Source: Pseudomonas sihuiensis (GTDB lineage Bacteria > Pseudomonadota > Gammaproteobacteria > Pseudomonadales > Pseudomonadaceae). Taken from it: a stretch of DNA of 64,000 nt. Location: NCBI RefSeq assembly GCF_900106015.1, contig NZ_LT629797.1, positions 2,604,001 through 2,668,000 of the forward strand, read 5' to 3'. Made by a program: the position numbers and the translations under genes. The notes beneath the pieces were generated by a model, which saw only the letters and a list, made by a program, of their open reading frames with translations, did no database searches and was not told the origin of the DNA. Shown here piece by piece: positions 29,097 through 37,617 of this stretch. Numbering within the stretch: position 1 is the first letter of the stretch; each line of letters opens with the position of its first letter.

Positions 29097-30386
29097 TCAG
29101 AGAATATTGGCGTAGTCCGCTTCGATGCGATCCAGGCTCAAGTGATTGAGGAAGTTGGAGAAGCACATCCAGGCCGACAAGGCGTTCATGTCCTGAAACT
29201 GCGGCGGCAGGTACTTGGGCGGCTGCACCAGGCCCTCGTCCACCAGTTTGCGCAGGGTGCGCATGTCCTCCAGGGTGGTCTTGCCGCAGAACAGCAGCGG
29301 AATCTGCTCCAGCTTGCCTTTGCGCACCGCCAGCTGGATGTAGTTGTAGATCAGGATGAAACCCTTGAGGTACGACAGGTCCTTGGTGAACGGCAGGCCC
29401 GTCGGCAAGGAGCCGCGGAACACCCGGCTGGCGTTGCTGTAGCCGCCTTCCAGGCCGTAGCCCTGCTCACGGAAGAACTCGAACACCTCGAGAAAATCCG
29501 CGCCCTCCTCGGCCATGTGGATGGCGCGGGTACGGTTGGTCAGCTTGCGCAGGCGGGTCGGATAGGAGGCGAAGGCGATGACCTCCATGAGAATGGCCAG
29601 ACCTTCCTGGGTCACCGTCGATGAGGGTGGGCCTTTGGCCAGGAAGGTGCAGATCGGCTGGTTGAGGCCGTTGAGCGTGGTGCCGACATGCACCAGGCCT
29701 TCATGCACTTCCAGCGCCTTGACGTCGCGCTCGTTGAAACGCGCATCGCTGCGGATCTTGATGTAGTCGGCGCCAGCGGCGGCATCAGCGAGAATACCGT
29801 CGGACTCGAACACACGAATGGTTTCGTCGCCAAATACACCAGCCAGACGCTGCTGCAGGATGTTCACCGCATCACTGGCACCGAGGGTCTTGGCCTCGTC
29901 TTCCAGGTCGCCACGCGCGGCGATGTTATTGAGGTAGTCCGAGAGCATCAGGCCGAGATCTGCCAGGGTCGGATCACCGGCGTGGAAGGCGTCGGAGGCA
30001 GCGCCATACAGCTCCTGGCTGATCAGGCCGAAGTCCTCGGTACCACGCGCCTCGAGCATGCGGATGACCATGCGGTATTCCTTGCACATGCGCCGCATGA
30101 TCTGCCCGACCGGGTTGAACTGGCCGAGTTGGCGGGTAATGTCGCGCTCGATGTTCTGAAATTCCAGTTTCTTCGCGGCGGCATCGAAGGCCAGCGGCCG
30201 ACTCAGGTAGTAGTCGCGATCGACGGCCGGCGGCTGCTTGCCCTTGGCCTTGAGAAAGCCGTCACGGATGCCGTCGTCCCACTTCACCGCATCGAGTACA
30301 CGGATGGGCGTTTGTGCTTCGACGATGCGGTCACTGAGGGCGCGGATACAGAGCTGATAGTCGTCCAGTTTCTGCTGGCTATTCAT
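29097..30386 (-). CDS. DUF1704 metallopeptidase-like protein (QEGLA motif, MATCAP-related)
   Basis: A 429-aa protein of the flavohemoglobin expression-modulating QEGLA motif family (DUF1704). It has HEGLVH at 228-233, a HExxxH zinc-peptidase motif, and TQEGLA at 259-264, whose Glu261 could be the third ligand. The same HExxxH arrangement is known from eukaryotic MATCAP tubulin carboxypeptidases. A peptidase role here is an inference. It is co-directional with the lipoprotein gene at 30395 (8-bp gap) and precedes AIM24. Confidence 0.88.
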   Translation of the reverse strand: MNSQQKLDDYQLCIRALSDRIVEAQTPIRVLDAVKWDDGIRDGFLKAKGKQPPAVDRDYYLSRPLAFDAAAKKLEFQNIERDITRQLGQFNPVGQIMRRMCKEYRMVIRMLEARGTEDFGLISQELYGAASDAFHAGDPTLADLGLMLSDYLNNIAARGDLEDEAKTLGASDAVNILQQRLAGVFGDETIRVFESDGILADAAAGADYIKIRSDARFNERDVKALEVHEGLVHVGTTLNGLNQPICTFLAKGPPSSTVTQEGLAILMEVIAFASYPTRLRKLTNRTRAIHMAEEGADFLEVFEFFREQGYGLEGGYSNASRVFRGSLPTGLPFTKDLSYLKGFILIYNYIQLAVRKGKLEQIPLLFCGKTTLEDMRTLRKLVDEGLVQPPKYLPPQFQDMNALSAWMCFSNFLNHLSLDRIEADYANIL

Positions 30387-30394
30387 TGCAGTTC

Positions 30395-30946
30395 CTACTC
30401 GGCGGCCCGCTGATAACGCGCCACTTCGACGAACAGGTCGGCATTGGCCGGGTCGTCGAGGTAAGCGAACACCTTGTCCAGCGGGCTGGTGATCAATGCG
30501 CCGTCCGCTTCAGGCATGGAAACGGTCTGCCCTTCCAGCAGGCCCTTTTCCATATCCTGGAGAATGCGGTCAGCGTCGAGGTTGTACAGCACCAGCTCGT
30601 TGTCCTTGGTCAACTCGAAACCGGCGATGGCGAAGTTGGCCCCCAGGCTCTTCGGCAGGCCCGCCGAGAGGTACCAGCGGCGGCCATGATGAGCGACGGT
30701 GAAACCGAACTCCTCGAAACTGCTTTCGTTGTCCGCGCTGCCTTCGTAGATACGCGCCAGGTAGAGGTTGGAGCCGGCACGGGTGATCTCCAGAAACAGC
30801 TGGTCGCCCCACTCGTCCTGCCGGGTCCACTCGCCCAGCAGAGGTATCGGGGCAGCCTCGTTGGCCGGAATCGGGTCCTTGAAGGTGACCAGGCAACCAC
30901 TCAACAGCAGGAAGGACAGGGCGACCAATGCGCGCCACGCTTTCAT
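30395..30946 (-). CDS. Predicted lipoprotein, 183 aa
   Basis: A signal peptide ending in LLLSGC places the acylated cysteine at residue 18. The mature part has the pattern PLLGEWTRQDEWGDQLFLEI, then alternating strands (SNLYLARIYEG, FGFTVAHHGRRWYLSA), suggesting a lipocalin-like or small barrel fold. The family is not recognised by name. It is the first gene of the unit lipoprotein - DUF1704, both envelope-associated by context. An equivalent lies at the same place in P. aeruginosa, as I recall (PA3698). Confidence 0.8.
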   Translation of the reverse strand: MKAWRALVALSFLLLSGCLVTFKDPIPANEAAPIPLLGEWTRQDEWGDQLFLEITRAGSNLYLARIYEGSADNESSFEEFGFTVAHHGRRWYLSAGLPKSLGANFAIAGFELTKDNELVLYNLDADRILQDMEKGLLEGQTVSMPEADGALITSPLDKVFAYLDDPANADLFVEVARYQRAAE

Positions 30947-30989
30947 TACGCTCTCCTTGTGAAGGCCGTTCGACCCGATGATCGACGGT

Positions 30990-31703
30990 TTACAACCCCA
31001 GAACCAGATTCATGTAGCGTTTAAGGATGGCCAGTATTCCTTGGCTGTCCAGGTGCTCTACACCGTCTAGCAGGCCCTGATACTCCATCCGCACGATGGC
31101 GGCCGTCAACAGCACGGCATCCTGTTCAGGCTGGCGCGAGCCCAGTACCTCGAAGAAGTGGGTGACCCCCTGCTGCAGGATCTGCCGGTGAGCTCGCACC
31201 AGCTCGCGCAGTCGTGGATTGAGCAAGGCTTCCTGCTGGAATGCCTGCTCGGCGATCAGGTGATCACGACGCTCACGCAACTGACGCTGCACGTACTGCA
31301 CCGCCAGAGCGGCGATTTCGTCAGCCAATTGCCGACGCGCCTGCTCGCTGCCATCCAGGCGCCCGACCATCTCCTCCAGCGCACCCCGGGTACCGGCCCA
31401 GAATGCCGCCATCTGCGCGGCGCTGCGCTCGACGAACTGGGCGAAGGTATCGGTGATCAGGTCATCGATGTCCTTGAAATAGTAGGTCGTGGCCGACAAG
31501 GGTACCTGCGCCTCGGCCGCCACAGCGCGATGGCGCACGGCGCGCACGCCCTCGCGCACGATGATGCGCATGGCGGCATCGAGAATCGCCTGGCGGCGCT
31601 GCTCGCTGCCCTGACGGCTGGCCTTGCGGCCCTGGTACTGGACGCTTTCGGCGACAGCATTGGCTGCCTGGGTGGCATTCGGGGACGCGGGCACGGAGCT
31701 CAA
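30990..31703 (-). CDS. TetR/AcrR family transcriptional regulator
   Basis: A 237-aa regulator. The first 30 residues are a polar extension. The HTH runs from about 35 to 80 (AILDAAMRIIVREGVRAVRHRAVA, AQVPLSATTYYFKDIDDLI), and the C-terminal ligand domain is helical. It lies directly upstream of the lipoprotein-DUF1704-AIM24 genes on the same strand, with a 43-bp gap, and could control that operon, itself, or the palindrome at 24803. The inducer is unknown. Confidence 0.88.
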   Translation of the reverse strand: MSSVPASPNATQAANAVAESVQYQGRKASRQGSEQRRQAILDAAMRIIVREGVRAVRHRAVAAEAQVPLSATTYYFKDIDDLITDTFAQFVERSAAQMAAFWAGTRGALEEMVGRLDGSEQARRQLADEIAALAVQYVQRQLRERRDHLIAEQAFQQEALLNPRLRELVRAHRQILQQGVTHFFEVLGSRQPEQDAVLLTAAIVRMEYQGLLDGVEHLDSQGILAILKRYMNLVLGL

Positions 31704-31834
31704 GATGGGTCGACCCTCTAGGTTCTAGTTATGACAGGGAGAGTAATGGCTTGGACAGGCAAGCAAAAGGCTCCGTTTCGCTTACAGCCCGGGCGAGCGG
31801 TGAAATTGCCGTGAAAAGTGCAACGACAAGTAGC

Positions 31835-31858
31835 AAAAAGCCGCCCGAAGGCGGCTTT
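31835..31858 (-). terminator. Rho-independent terminator of lysS
   Basis: AAAGCCGCC-TTCG-GGCGGCTTT stem on the minus strand with a T-run of five, 10 bp after the lysS stop. Confidence 0.92.
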
Positions 31859-31868
31859 CTGTGTGGCA

Positions 31869-33371
31869 TCAAGCCTGCGGACGCATATGCGGGAACAGGA
31901 TGACGTCGCGGATCGAGGGTGAGTTGGTCAGCAGCATCACCAGGCGGTCGATGCCGATGCCTTCACCAGCCGTCGGCGGCATGCCGTACTCCAGGGCGCG
32001 GACGAAATCGGCGTCGTAGTGCATGGCTTCGTCATCACCGGCATCCTTCTCGGCCACCTGGGCGAGGAAACGCTCGGCCTGATCTTCGGCGTCATTGAGC
32101 TCGGAGTAGGCGTTGGCGATCTCACGACCACCGATGAACAGCTCGAAGCGGTCGGTGACGTTGGGATTGTCGTCGTTGCGACGCGCCAGTGGCGACACTT
32201 CGAACGGATACTCGGTGATGAAGTGCGGCTGCTCCAGCTTGCTCTCCACCAGCTCTTCGAAAATCATCACCTGCAGCTTGCCCAGGCCTTCGTGGCCGAG
32301 CACCTTGGCGCCGGCCTTCTTGGCGATGGCGCGGGCCTTCTCGACGTCGTTGAGGTCAGCCTCGGTGATGTCCGGGTTGTACTTGAGGATCGAGTCGTAC
32401 ACCGACAGACGCACGAACGGCTCGCCGAAGTGGAACACCTTGTCGCCATATGGCACGTCGGTGCTGCCCAGCACGGCCAGGGCCAGCTCGCGGAATAGCT
32501 CCTCGGTGAGGTCCATGTTGTCGCGGTAGTCGGCATAGGCCTGGTAGAACTCGAGCATGGTGAACTCGGGGTTGTGCCGGGTCGAGACGCCTTCGTTACG
32601 GAAGTTGCGGTTGATCTCGAACACTTTCTCGAAGCCACCGACCACCAGACGCTTGAGGTACAGCTCCGGGGCGATACGCAGGAACATGGCCATGTCCAGC
32701 GCGTTGTGGTGGGTCTCGAACGGCTTGGCCGCAGCGCCGCCGGGGATGGTCTGCAGCATCGGGGTTTCCACTTCAAGGAAACCGCGCTCGTTGAGGAAAC
32801 GACGGATGTGCGCGATCACCTGCGAACGCACACGGAAGGTGTGGCGCACTTCCTCGTTGACGATCAGGTCGACGTAGCGCTGGCGGTAGCGCTGCTCGGT
32901 GTCGGTCAGGCCATGGTGCTTGTCCGGCAGCGGGCGCAGCGATTTGGTCAGCAGGCGCACGTTCTGCATGTCGACGTACAGATCGCCCTTGCCGGAGCGG
33001 GCCAGGGTGCCCTCGGCAGCGATGATGTCGCCCAGGTCGAAGTGCTTGACCGCTTCCAGCTGCTCGGCCGGCAGGGTCTTGCGGTTGACGTAGACCTGCA
33101 GGCGCCCGGAGGTATCCTGGATGACCATGAAGGCGCCACGGTTGAGCATGATGCGCCCGGCCACCTTGACCGGGATCGCGGCGGCTTCCAGCTCTTCCTT
33201 GCTCTTGCCCTCGTACTGTTTCTGCAGGTCGGCGCACAGGCGGTCGCGGCGGAAATCGTTGGGGAAGGCAATGCCCTGCTCACGGACGGCAGCAAGCTTT
33301 TCCTTGCGCAGGGCAATCAGCTTGTTTTCTTCCTGTTGCAGTTCGTTGTGGTCGAGTTGTTGGTCGCTCAT
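31869..33371 (-). CDS. lysS: Lysyl-tRNA synthetase, class II
   Basis: Charges tRNA(Lys) with lysine. The 500-aa protein has an N-terminal OB-fold anticodon domain ([20 protein letters not shown]) and the class II core: motif 2 [18 protein letters not shown] and motif 3 [11 protein letters not shown] near the end. The start at 33371 ([20 protein letters not shown]) is the usual one; the upstream open frame is only the REP pair read through. It follows prfB on the same strand, a pairing conserved from E. coli to Pseudomonas. Confidence 0.98.
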   Translation of the reverse strand: MSDQQLDHNELQQEENKLIALRKEKLAAVREQGIAFPNDFRRDRLCADLQKQYEGKSKEELEAAAIPVKVAGRIMLNRGAFMVIQDTSGRLQVYVNRKTLPAEQLEAVKHFDLGDIIAAEGTLARSGKGDLYVDMQNVRLLTKSLRPLPDKHHGLTDTEQRYRQRYVDLIVNEEVRHTFRVRSQVIAHIRRFLNERGFLEVETPMLQTIPGGAAAKPFETHHNALDMAMFLRIAPELYLKRLVVGGFEKVFEINRNFRNEGVSTRHNPEFTMLEFYQAYADYRDNMDLTEELFRELALAVLGSTDVPYGDKVFHFGEPFVRLSVYDSILKYNPDITEADLNDVEKARAIAKKAGAKVLGHEGLGKLQVMIFEELVESKLEQPHFITEYPFEVSPLARRNDDNPNVTDRFELFIGGREIANAYSELNDAEDQAERFLAQVAEKDAGDDEAMHYDADFVRALEYGMPPTAGEGIGIDRLVMLLTNSPSIRDVILFPHMRPQA

Positions 33372-33414
33372 GGTCGTTTTATCTGCCTGGCGTGTATATG
33401 CAAATGGGGGTTTG

Positions 33415-33476
33415 GTAGGAGCCAGCTTGCTGGCGATGCGCTTCGAGAGCGTGATCGCCAGCAAGCTGGCTCCTAC
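33415..33476. repeat. Perfect inverted pair of REPs between prfB and lysS
   Basis: The 23-bp sequence at 33415-33437 (core GCCAGCTTGCTGGC) is repeated as a perfect reverse complement at 33454-33476, a BIME-like unit. It lies inside the prfB-lysS operon gap and could form a large RNA hairpin that affects read-through. Confidence 0.85.
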
Positions 33477-33486
33477 AGGGTAAGGC

Positions 33487-34582
33487 TTACAGGCCCTGCT
33501 TGAGGCTGGCCTCGAGGTAGCCGTCGAGGTCGCCATCGAGGACTTTCTGGCAGTCGCTACGCTCGACGCCGGTACGCAGGTCCTTGATGCGCGAGTCATC
33601 GAGCACGTAGGAGCGGATCTGATGACCCCAGCCGATATCGGACTTGCTGTCTTCCAGCGCCTGCGAAGCCGCGTTGCGCTTTTGCATCTCCAGCTCGTAC
33701 AACTTGGCCCGCAGCATTTTCATGGCGGTGTCCTTGTTGGCGTGCTGGGAGCGTTCGTTCTGACACGCGACCACGGTGTTGGTCGGCACGTGGGTGATAC
33801 GCACCGCCGAGTCGGTGGTGTTGACGTGCTGACCACCGGCGCCGGAGGAGCGGTAGGTGTCGATGCGCAGATCGGACGGGTTGATGTCGATCTCGACCTT
33901 GTCGTCGATCTCGGGGGACACGAACACCGCCGAGAACGAGGTGTGGCGACGCGCGCCGGAGTCGAACGGGCTCTTGCGCACCAGGCGGTGCACGCCGATC
34001 TCGGTGCGCAGCCAGCCGAAGGCATACTCGCCCTTGATGTGCACGGTGGCGCCCTTGATACCGGCGACTTCACCCTCGGACAGTTCGATGATGGTGGCGT
34101 CGAAGCCGCGCTTGTCGGCCCAGCGCAGGTACATGCGCAGCAGGATGTTGGCCCAGTCCTGGGCCTCGGTGCCGCCGGAACCGGCCTGGATATCCAGGTA
34201 GCAGTTGTTCGGGTCCATCTCGCCGCTGAACATGCGGCGGAACTCCAGCTTCTCGAGGATTTCGCGCAGGCGCTCGACTTCGGCGGCGATGTCGTTCACC
34301 GCGCCTTCGTCGTTTTCTTCGGCAGCCATTTCCAGCAGATCTTTGGAATCGGCCAGGCTACCAGTGAGGTCGTCGATGGTTTCGACGATCTGTGCCAGCA
34401 TGGCGCGCTCACGGCCCAGGGCTTGGGCGTACTCGGGCTTGTTCCAGACGCTGGCGTCTTCCAGCTCGCGGTTTACTTCGACCAGACGATCATGCTTGTG
34501 ATCGTAGTCAAAGATACCCCCGAATTGACTGGGTACGTTCGGACAGGTCCTTGATGCTGTTGAGGATCGGATTGATTTCCAT
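33487..34582 (-). CDS. prfB: Peptide chain release factor 2, with programmed +1 frameshift
   Basis: RF2 releases peptides at UGA and UAA. The start is the ATG at 34582. The first 24 codons end in GGG TAT CTT, then an in-frame TGA (34510-34508) followed by C. This is the classical RF2 autoregulatory site CTT TGA C with a GGGGG Shine-Dalgarno-like stretch just upstream. After a +1 slip past 34510, reading continues from 34509 to 33487 for 341 codons, giving 364 aa in all. The SPF tripeptide (KSPFDSG) for UGA recognition and the GGQ loop ([19 protein letters not shown]) are present. It is co-directional with lysS. Confidence 0.97.
34507..34527 (-). promoter_or_regulatory. prfB recoding (+1 frameshift) site
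   Basis: On the minus strand: CGGGGGTATCTTTGAC. G-rich internal Shine-Dalgarno, shifty CTT codon and poor-context TGA-C stop, as in E. coli prfB. Low RF2 favours slippage and restores synthesis. Confidence 0.95.
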
Positions 34583-34760
34583 GGTGGGCAGCACTCTCGG
34601 GCAAAAGACGCGAAACGGCTCAATCCGGCTCGCCCGAGCGGCTAATGCGCTACCCTGGCCGAGCACGGCAAGAGCCGTGACCGCAAAGTTTCTGAAAAGC
34701 CGGCGAGTATACCCGACTCGAAGCCCCCTGGCAGCCCGCTGGCTGACCGGCGGGGCGCGC

Positions 34761-35696
34761 TCAGAACTTCAGGCTCAGGCGTGCGGCCAAGGCGTTGTCG
34801 CGCGCGTCTTCGGCGTAATGGCCCGCATAGGTCAGACCCAGGTAGAGGCTGCGGCTGAGCTCATGATCCAGACTCAGGTCAAGACGCAGGCTGCTGCGCT
34901 CGAACTCACGACTGTGCATCTGCTGGAGTGCGCCATCACCGTCGACCGCCTCGTCACGCAAGCGGTCACTGCCCAGGTTCTGCCGCAGCGCCAGACTGGC
35001 ACGCCCTACCCACTTGCGCTGTTGCCAGTACCAGGGCGCGGCCAGGCGCCAGCCAAGCGTCAGGTAGCCAGCCTGCTCATGCGCTGCCGCCAGGCGCAGT
35101 CCGTCGAAACGCCGGGCGTCGGCATCCAGATGCACTAACGCCAGGCCGGCAAATGGCTCCGAGGTGAAAGTGCGATAGTCCATGGCGTAACTGCTTTCGC
35201 CAAACAGCTGCCAACTGCGCGCGTTATCGCGCCGTTCCAGCTCGTGCCAGCCGTGCAGCAACCCGAGCCGAAACCCCAACTGGTTGTATACCCGAGTCGC
35301 GGCGTAGACCCCAAGGTAACGACTATCGGTGCGGCCATGACCCTGATCATGATCCAGCCGGGCACGCGCCACTCCACCCAGCACACCGCCGATCCACTGT
35401 CCGCCCAGCGCACGATCCATCCCCATCAGCAGCCCCTCGCCGCGGCGCTCGAGGCCGGCGTCGTCCCAGCTCCCCTGGATGCCGTAGGTGCGCGACCACA
35501 GCGGCCACTCGCCGGCCTCAGGGGCCGCCTCGCGAAAGGCGAAGCGCACCTGCTGCAGACGATCCAGAGCCGCCTCACGCGGCAACCGGCTGTCCTCCAG
35601 GAGCAAGGCGCGCTGGTCCAATGCCAGGTCGCCAGCGACAACGCCCGTGGCGACCTGAAGCAAGCCCAACCCGAGCAGCGCTACACGCAGAGCCAT
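34761..35696 (-). CDS. Stand-alone autotransporter-type beta-barrel protein
   Basis: A 311-aa protein with a signal peptide (ALRVALLGLGLLQVATGVVA). Then come about 45 helical residues (LALDQRALLLEDSRLPREAA) and an autotransporter-domain-like barrel: WSRTYGIQGSW, GGVARARLDHDQGHGRTDSR, LGVYAATRVYNQLGFRLGLL, then paired strands to the C-terminal LAARLSLKF, with the terminal Phe required by the BAM machinery. No passenger domain precedes the barrel. The start at 35696 follows GGAGG by 5 bp; an ATG 12 bp upstream overlaps that ribosome site. Probably an outer-membrane protein of unknown function. Confidence 0.8.
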   Translation of the reverse strand: MALRVALLGLGLLQVATGVVAGDLALDQRALLLEDSRLPREAALDRLQQVRFAFREAAPEAGEWPLWSRTYGIQGSWDDAGLERRGEGLLMGMDRALGGQWIGGVLGGVARARLDHDQGHGRTDSRYLGVYAATRVYNQLGFRLGLLHGWHELERRDNARSWQLFGESSYAMDYRTFTSEPFAGLALVHLDADARRFDGLRLAAAHEQAGYLTLGWRLAAPWYWQQRKWVGRASLALRQNLGSDRLRDEAVDGDGALQQMHSREFERSSLRLDLSLDHELSRSLYLGLTYAGHYAEDARDNALAARLSLKF

Positions 35697-35776
35697 GTTC
35701 GCCTCCATTTATCGACGCCCAATGCTAGCAGAGCACACCTGTCGCCTCGCCCGCCAAGACACTTCGGATCGAGCGG

Positions 35777-37438
35777 TCACGCGCTCACCCCGCAACCAGG
35801 CTCGCGCTGCGGCACCATGCTTATCGCCGCTCGCGCATCGGCGGCAATCATCTGCGCCGCCTTCTCCGCAATCATCAGCACCGGCGAGCAGGTATTGCCT
35901 GAGGTGATGCTCGGCATGATCGACGCGTCGACTACACGTAAAGCGGCGATACCATGTACGCGCAGACGCGCATCGACCACCGCTTCACGGCCCTGGCCCA
36001 TGGCGCAGGTGCCGACCGGGTGGAAGATGGTAGTGCCGATCTCGCCCGCAGCGCGCTGCAGGTCTTCTTCGCTCTGGTACTGCGGCCCCGGCTTGTATTC
36101 CTCGGGCCGGTAGCGGGCCAGGGCGGGCGCGGCGACGATGCGCCGGGTCAGGCGAATGGCATCGGCTGCCACCTGTAGATCCCGCTCGTCACTGAGGTAG
36201 TTTGGGCGTATCAGCGGGGCTACGCTGGCATCGACGGAGGCAATCTGAACGCTGCCGCGGCTGGTCGGGCGCAGGTTGCATACCGATGCGGTGAAGGCCG
36301 GGAAATCGTGCAAGGGCTCGCCAAAGCGCTCCAGCGACAATGGCTGCACGTGATATTGCAGATTGGCGCGCGCCTGGCCGGGGTCGGACTTGGCGAAGGC
36401 ACCAAGCTGGCTGGGCGCCATGGACAGCGGCCCGCTGCGCCTGAGCAGGTACTCCAGGCCCATGCCCAGCTTGCCCCAAGGGGTAGCCGCAATGCGATTG
36501 AGCGTCTTCACGCCCTCGACGCGGTAGATCAGGCGCAGTTGCAGGTGATCCTGCAGGTTCTCACCGACACCTGGCAGCTCGTGCCTGACGCCGATACCCA
36601 GGCGTTCAAGCAGCGGCCTTGGGCCGATGCCGGAACGCTGCAGCAAGGCCGGCGAACCGATGGCGCCGGCACACAGGATGATCTCGCGACGTGCCGCCAC
36701 CCGCAGCGCCCGCCCCTGGCAGCGCAGATGCAGGGCACGGGCACGACTGCCCTCCAGCTCCAGCCGTTCGGCTTCGGCGCCGGTCAGCACCTGCAGATTG
36801 GGGCGCTGGCGAATATCGCGCAGAAAGGCCTTGGAGGCATTCCAGCGCACGCCGCGCTTCTGGTTGACCTGAAAGTAGCTGCAGCCTTCGTTATCCCCAC
36901 CGTTGAAGTCATCGACGCTGGCAATACCATTCTGCGCCGCCGCCTCACGGAAGGCCTCGAGAATCTCCCACGACAGACGCTGGCGCTCGACCCGCCATTC
37001 GCCGTCGCCACCGTGCAGCTCGCTCGCGCCGGCAAAATGATTCTCCGAGCGTTTGAACAGCGGCAACACATCACGCCAGGCCCAACCGGGATTGCCCGCC
37101 GCAGCCCAGCCATCGTAGTCCGCGGCCTGGCCACGCATGTAGATCATGCCGTTGATCGACGAGCTGCCGCCAAGCACGCGGCCACGCGGGTACTTCAACG
37201 AACGGCCATGCAGACCGGGATCGGCCTCGGTGCTGTAGCACCAGTCGGTACGCGGATTGCCGATGCAGTACAGGTAGCCAACCGGGATATGAATCCAGGG
37301 ATAGTTGTCGCGCCCGCCCGCCTCGATCAGCAGCACGCTGACGCCAGGGTCGGCGGAAAGCCGATTGGCCAGCAGGCAACCGGCTGGGCCGGCGCCAACG
37401 ATCAGGTAGTCGTATGCTTCCAGTGGCAGTTGCGACAT
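35777..37438 (-). CDS. GMC-family oxidoreductase (choline-dehydrogenase-like)
   Basis: A 553-aa FAD flavoenzyme of the glucose-methanol-choline family. The N-terminal dinucleotide motif YDYLIVGAGPAGCLLANRLS is at residues 9-28. GMC signature 1 is RGRVLGGSSSINGMIYMRG, signature 2 is GAIGSPALLQRSGIG, and the active-site histidine lies in FHPVGTCAMG with an asparagine in SGNTCSPVLMIAEKAA. The start at 37438 is preferred because GAGG lies 6 bp before it and abuts the alternative ATG. No betaine-aldehyde dehydrogenase or BetI is adjacent, so the true substrate is probably another alcohol. Confidence 0.93.
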   Translation of the reverse strand: MSQLPLEAYDYLIVGAGPAGCLLANRLSADPGVSVLLIEAGGRDNYPWIHIPVGYLYCIGNPRTDWCYSTEADPGLHGRSLKYPRGRVLGGSSSINGMIYMRGQAADYDGWAAAGNPGWAWRDVLPLFKRSENHFAGASELHGGDGEWRVERQRLSWEILEAFREAAAQNGIASVDDFNGGDNEGCSYFQVNQKRGVRWNASKAFLRDIRQRPNLQVLTGAEAERLELEGSRARALHLRCQGRALRVAARREIILCAGAIGSPALLQRSGIGPRPLLERLGIGVRHELPGVGENLQDHLQLRLIYRVEGVKTLNRIAATPWGKLGMGLEYLLRRSGPLSMAPSQLGAFAKSDPGQARANLQYHVQPLSLERFGEPLHDFPAFTASVCNLRPTSRGSVQIASVDASVAPLIRPNYLSDERDLQVAADAIRLTRRIVAAPALARYRPEEYKPGPQYQSEEDLQRAAGEIGTTIFHPVGTCAMGQGREAVVDARLRVHGIAALRVVDASIMPSITSGNTCSPVLMIAEKAAQMIAADARAAISMVPQREPGCGVSA

Positions 37439-37617
37439 AAGCATCCTCGCGTGTCGTTCTTGTCGTTGGCCAACAGCCTAAAACAAGCCGGGGGTGAGGA
37501 TGAATGATCTTTTGGTCTGAGGCAGCGGCTGAATGTGCGCCCATCGACTGGCAGCTATGGTGAAGCATCCGTGCCCTGCGCTTTACTTGTAGGCATTCCT
37601 GCCCGAGCCCATCCGCG

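Noticed and set aside
35777..37438. Choline dehydrogenase betA
   Set aside because: GMC motifs fit, but no betB, betI or choline transporter is adjacent, so the substrate cannot be assigned.
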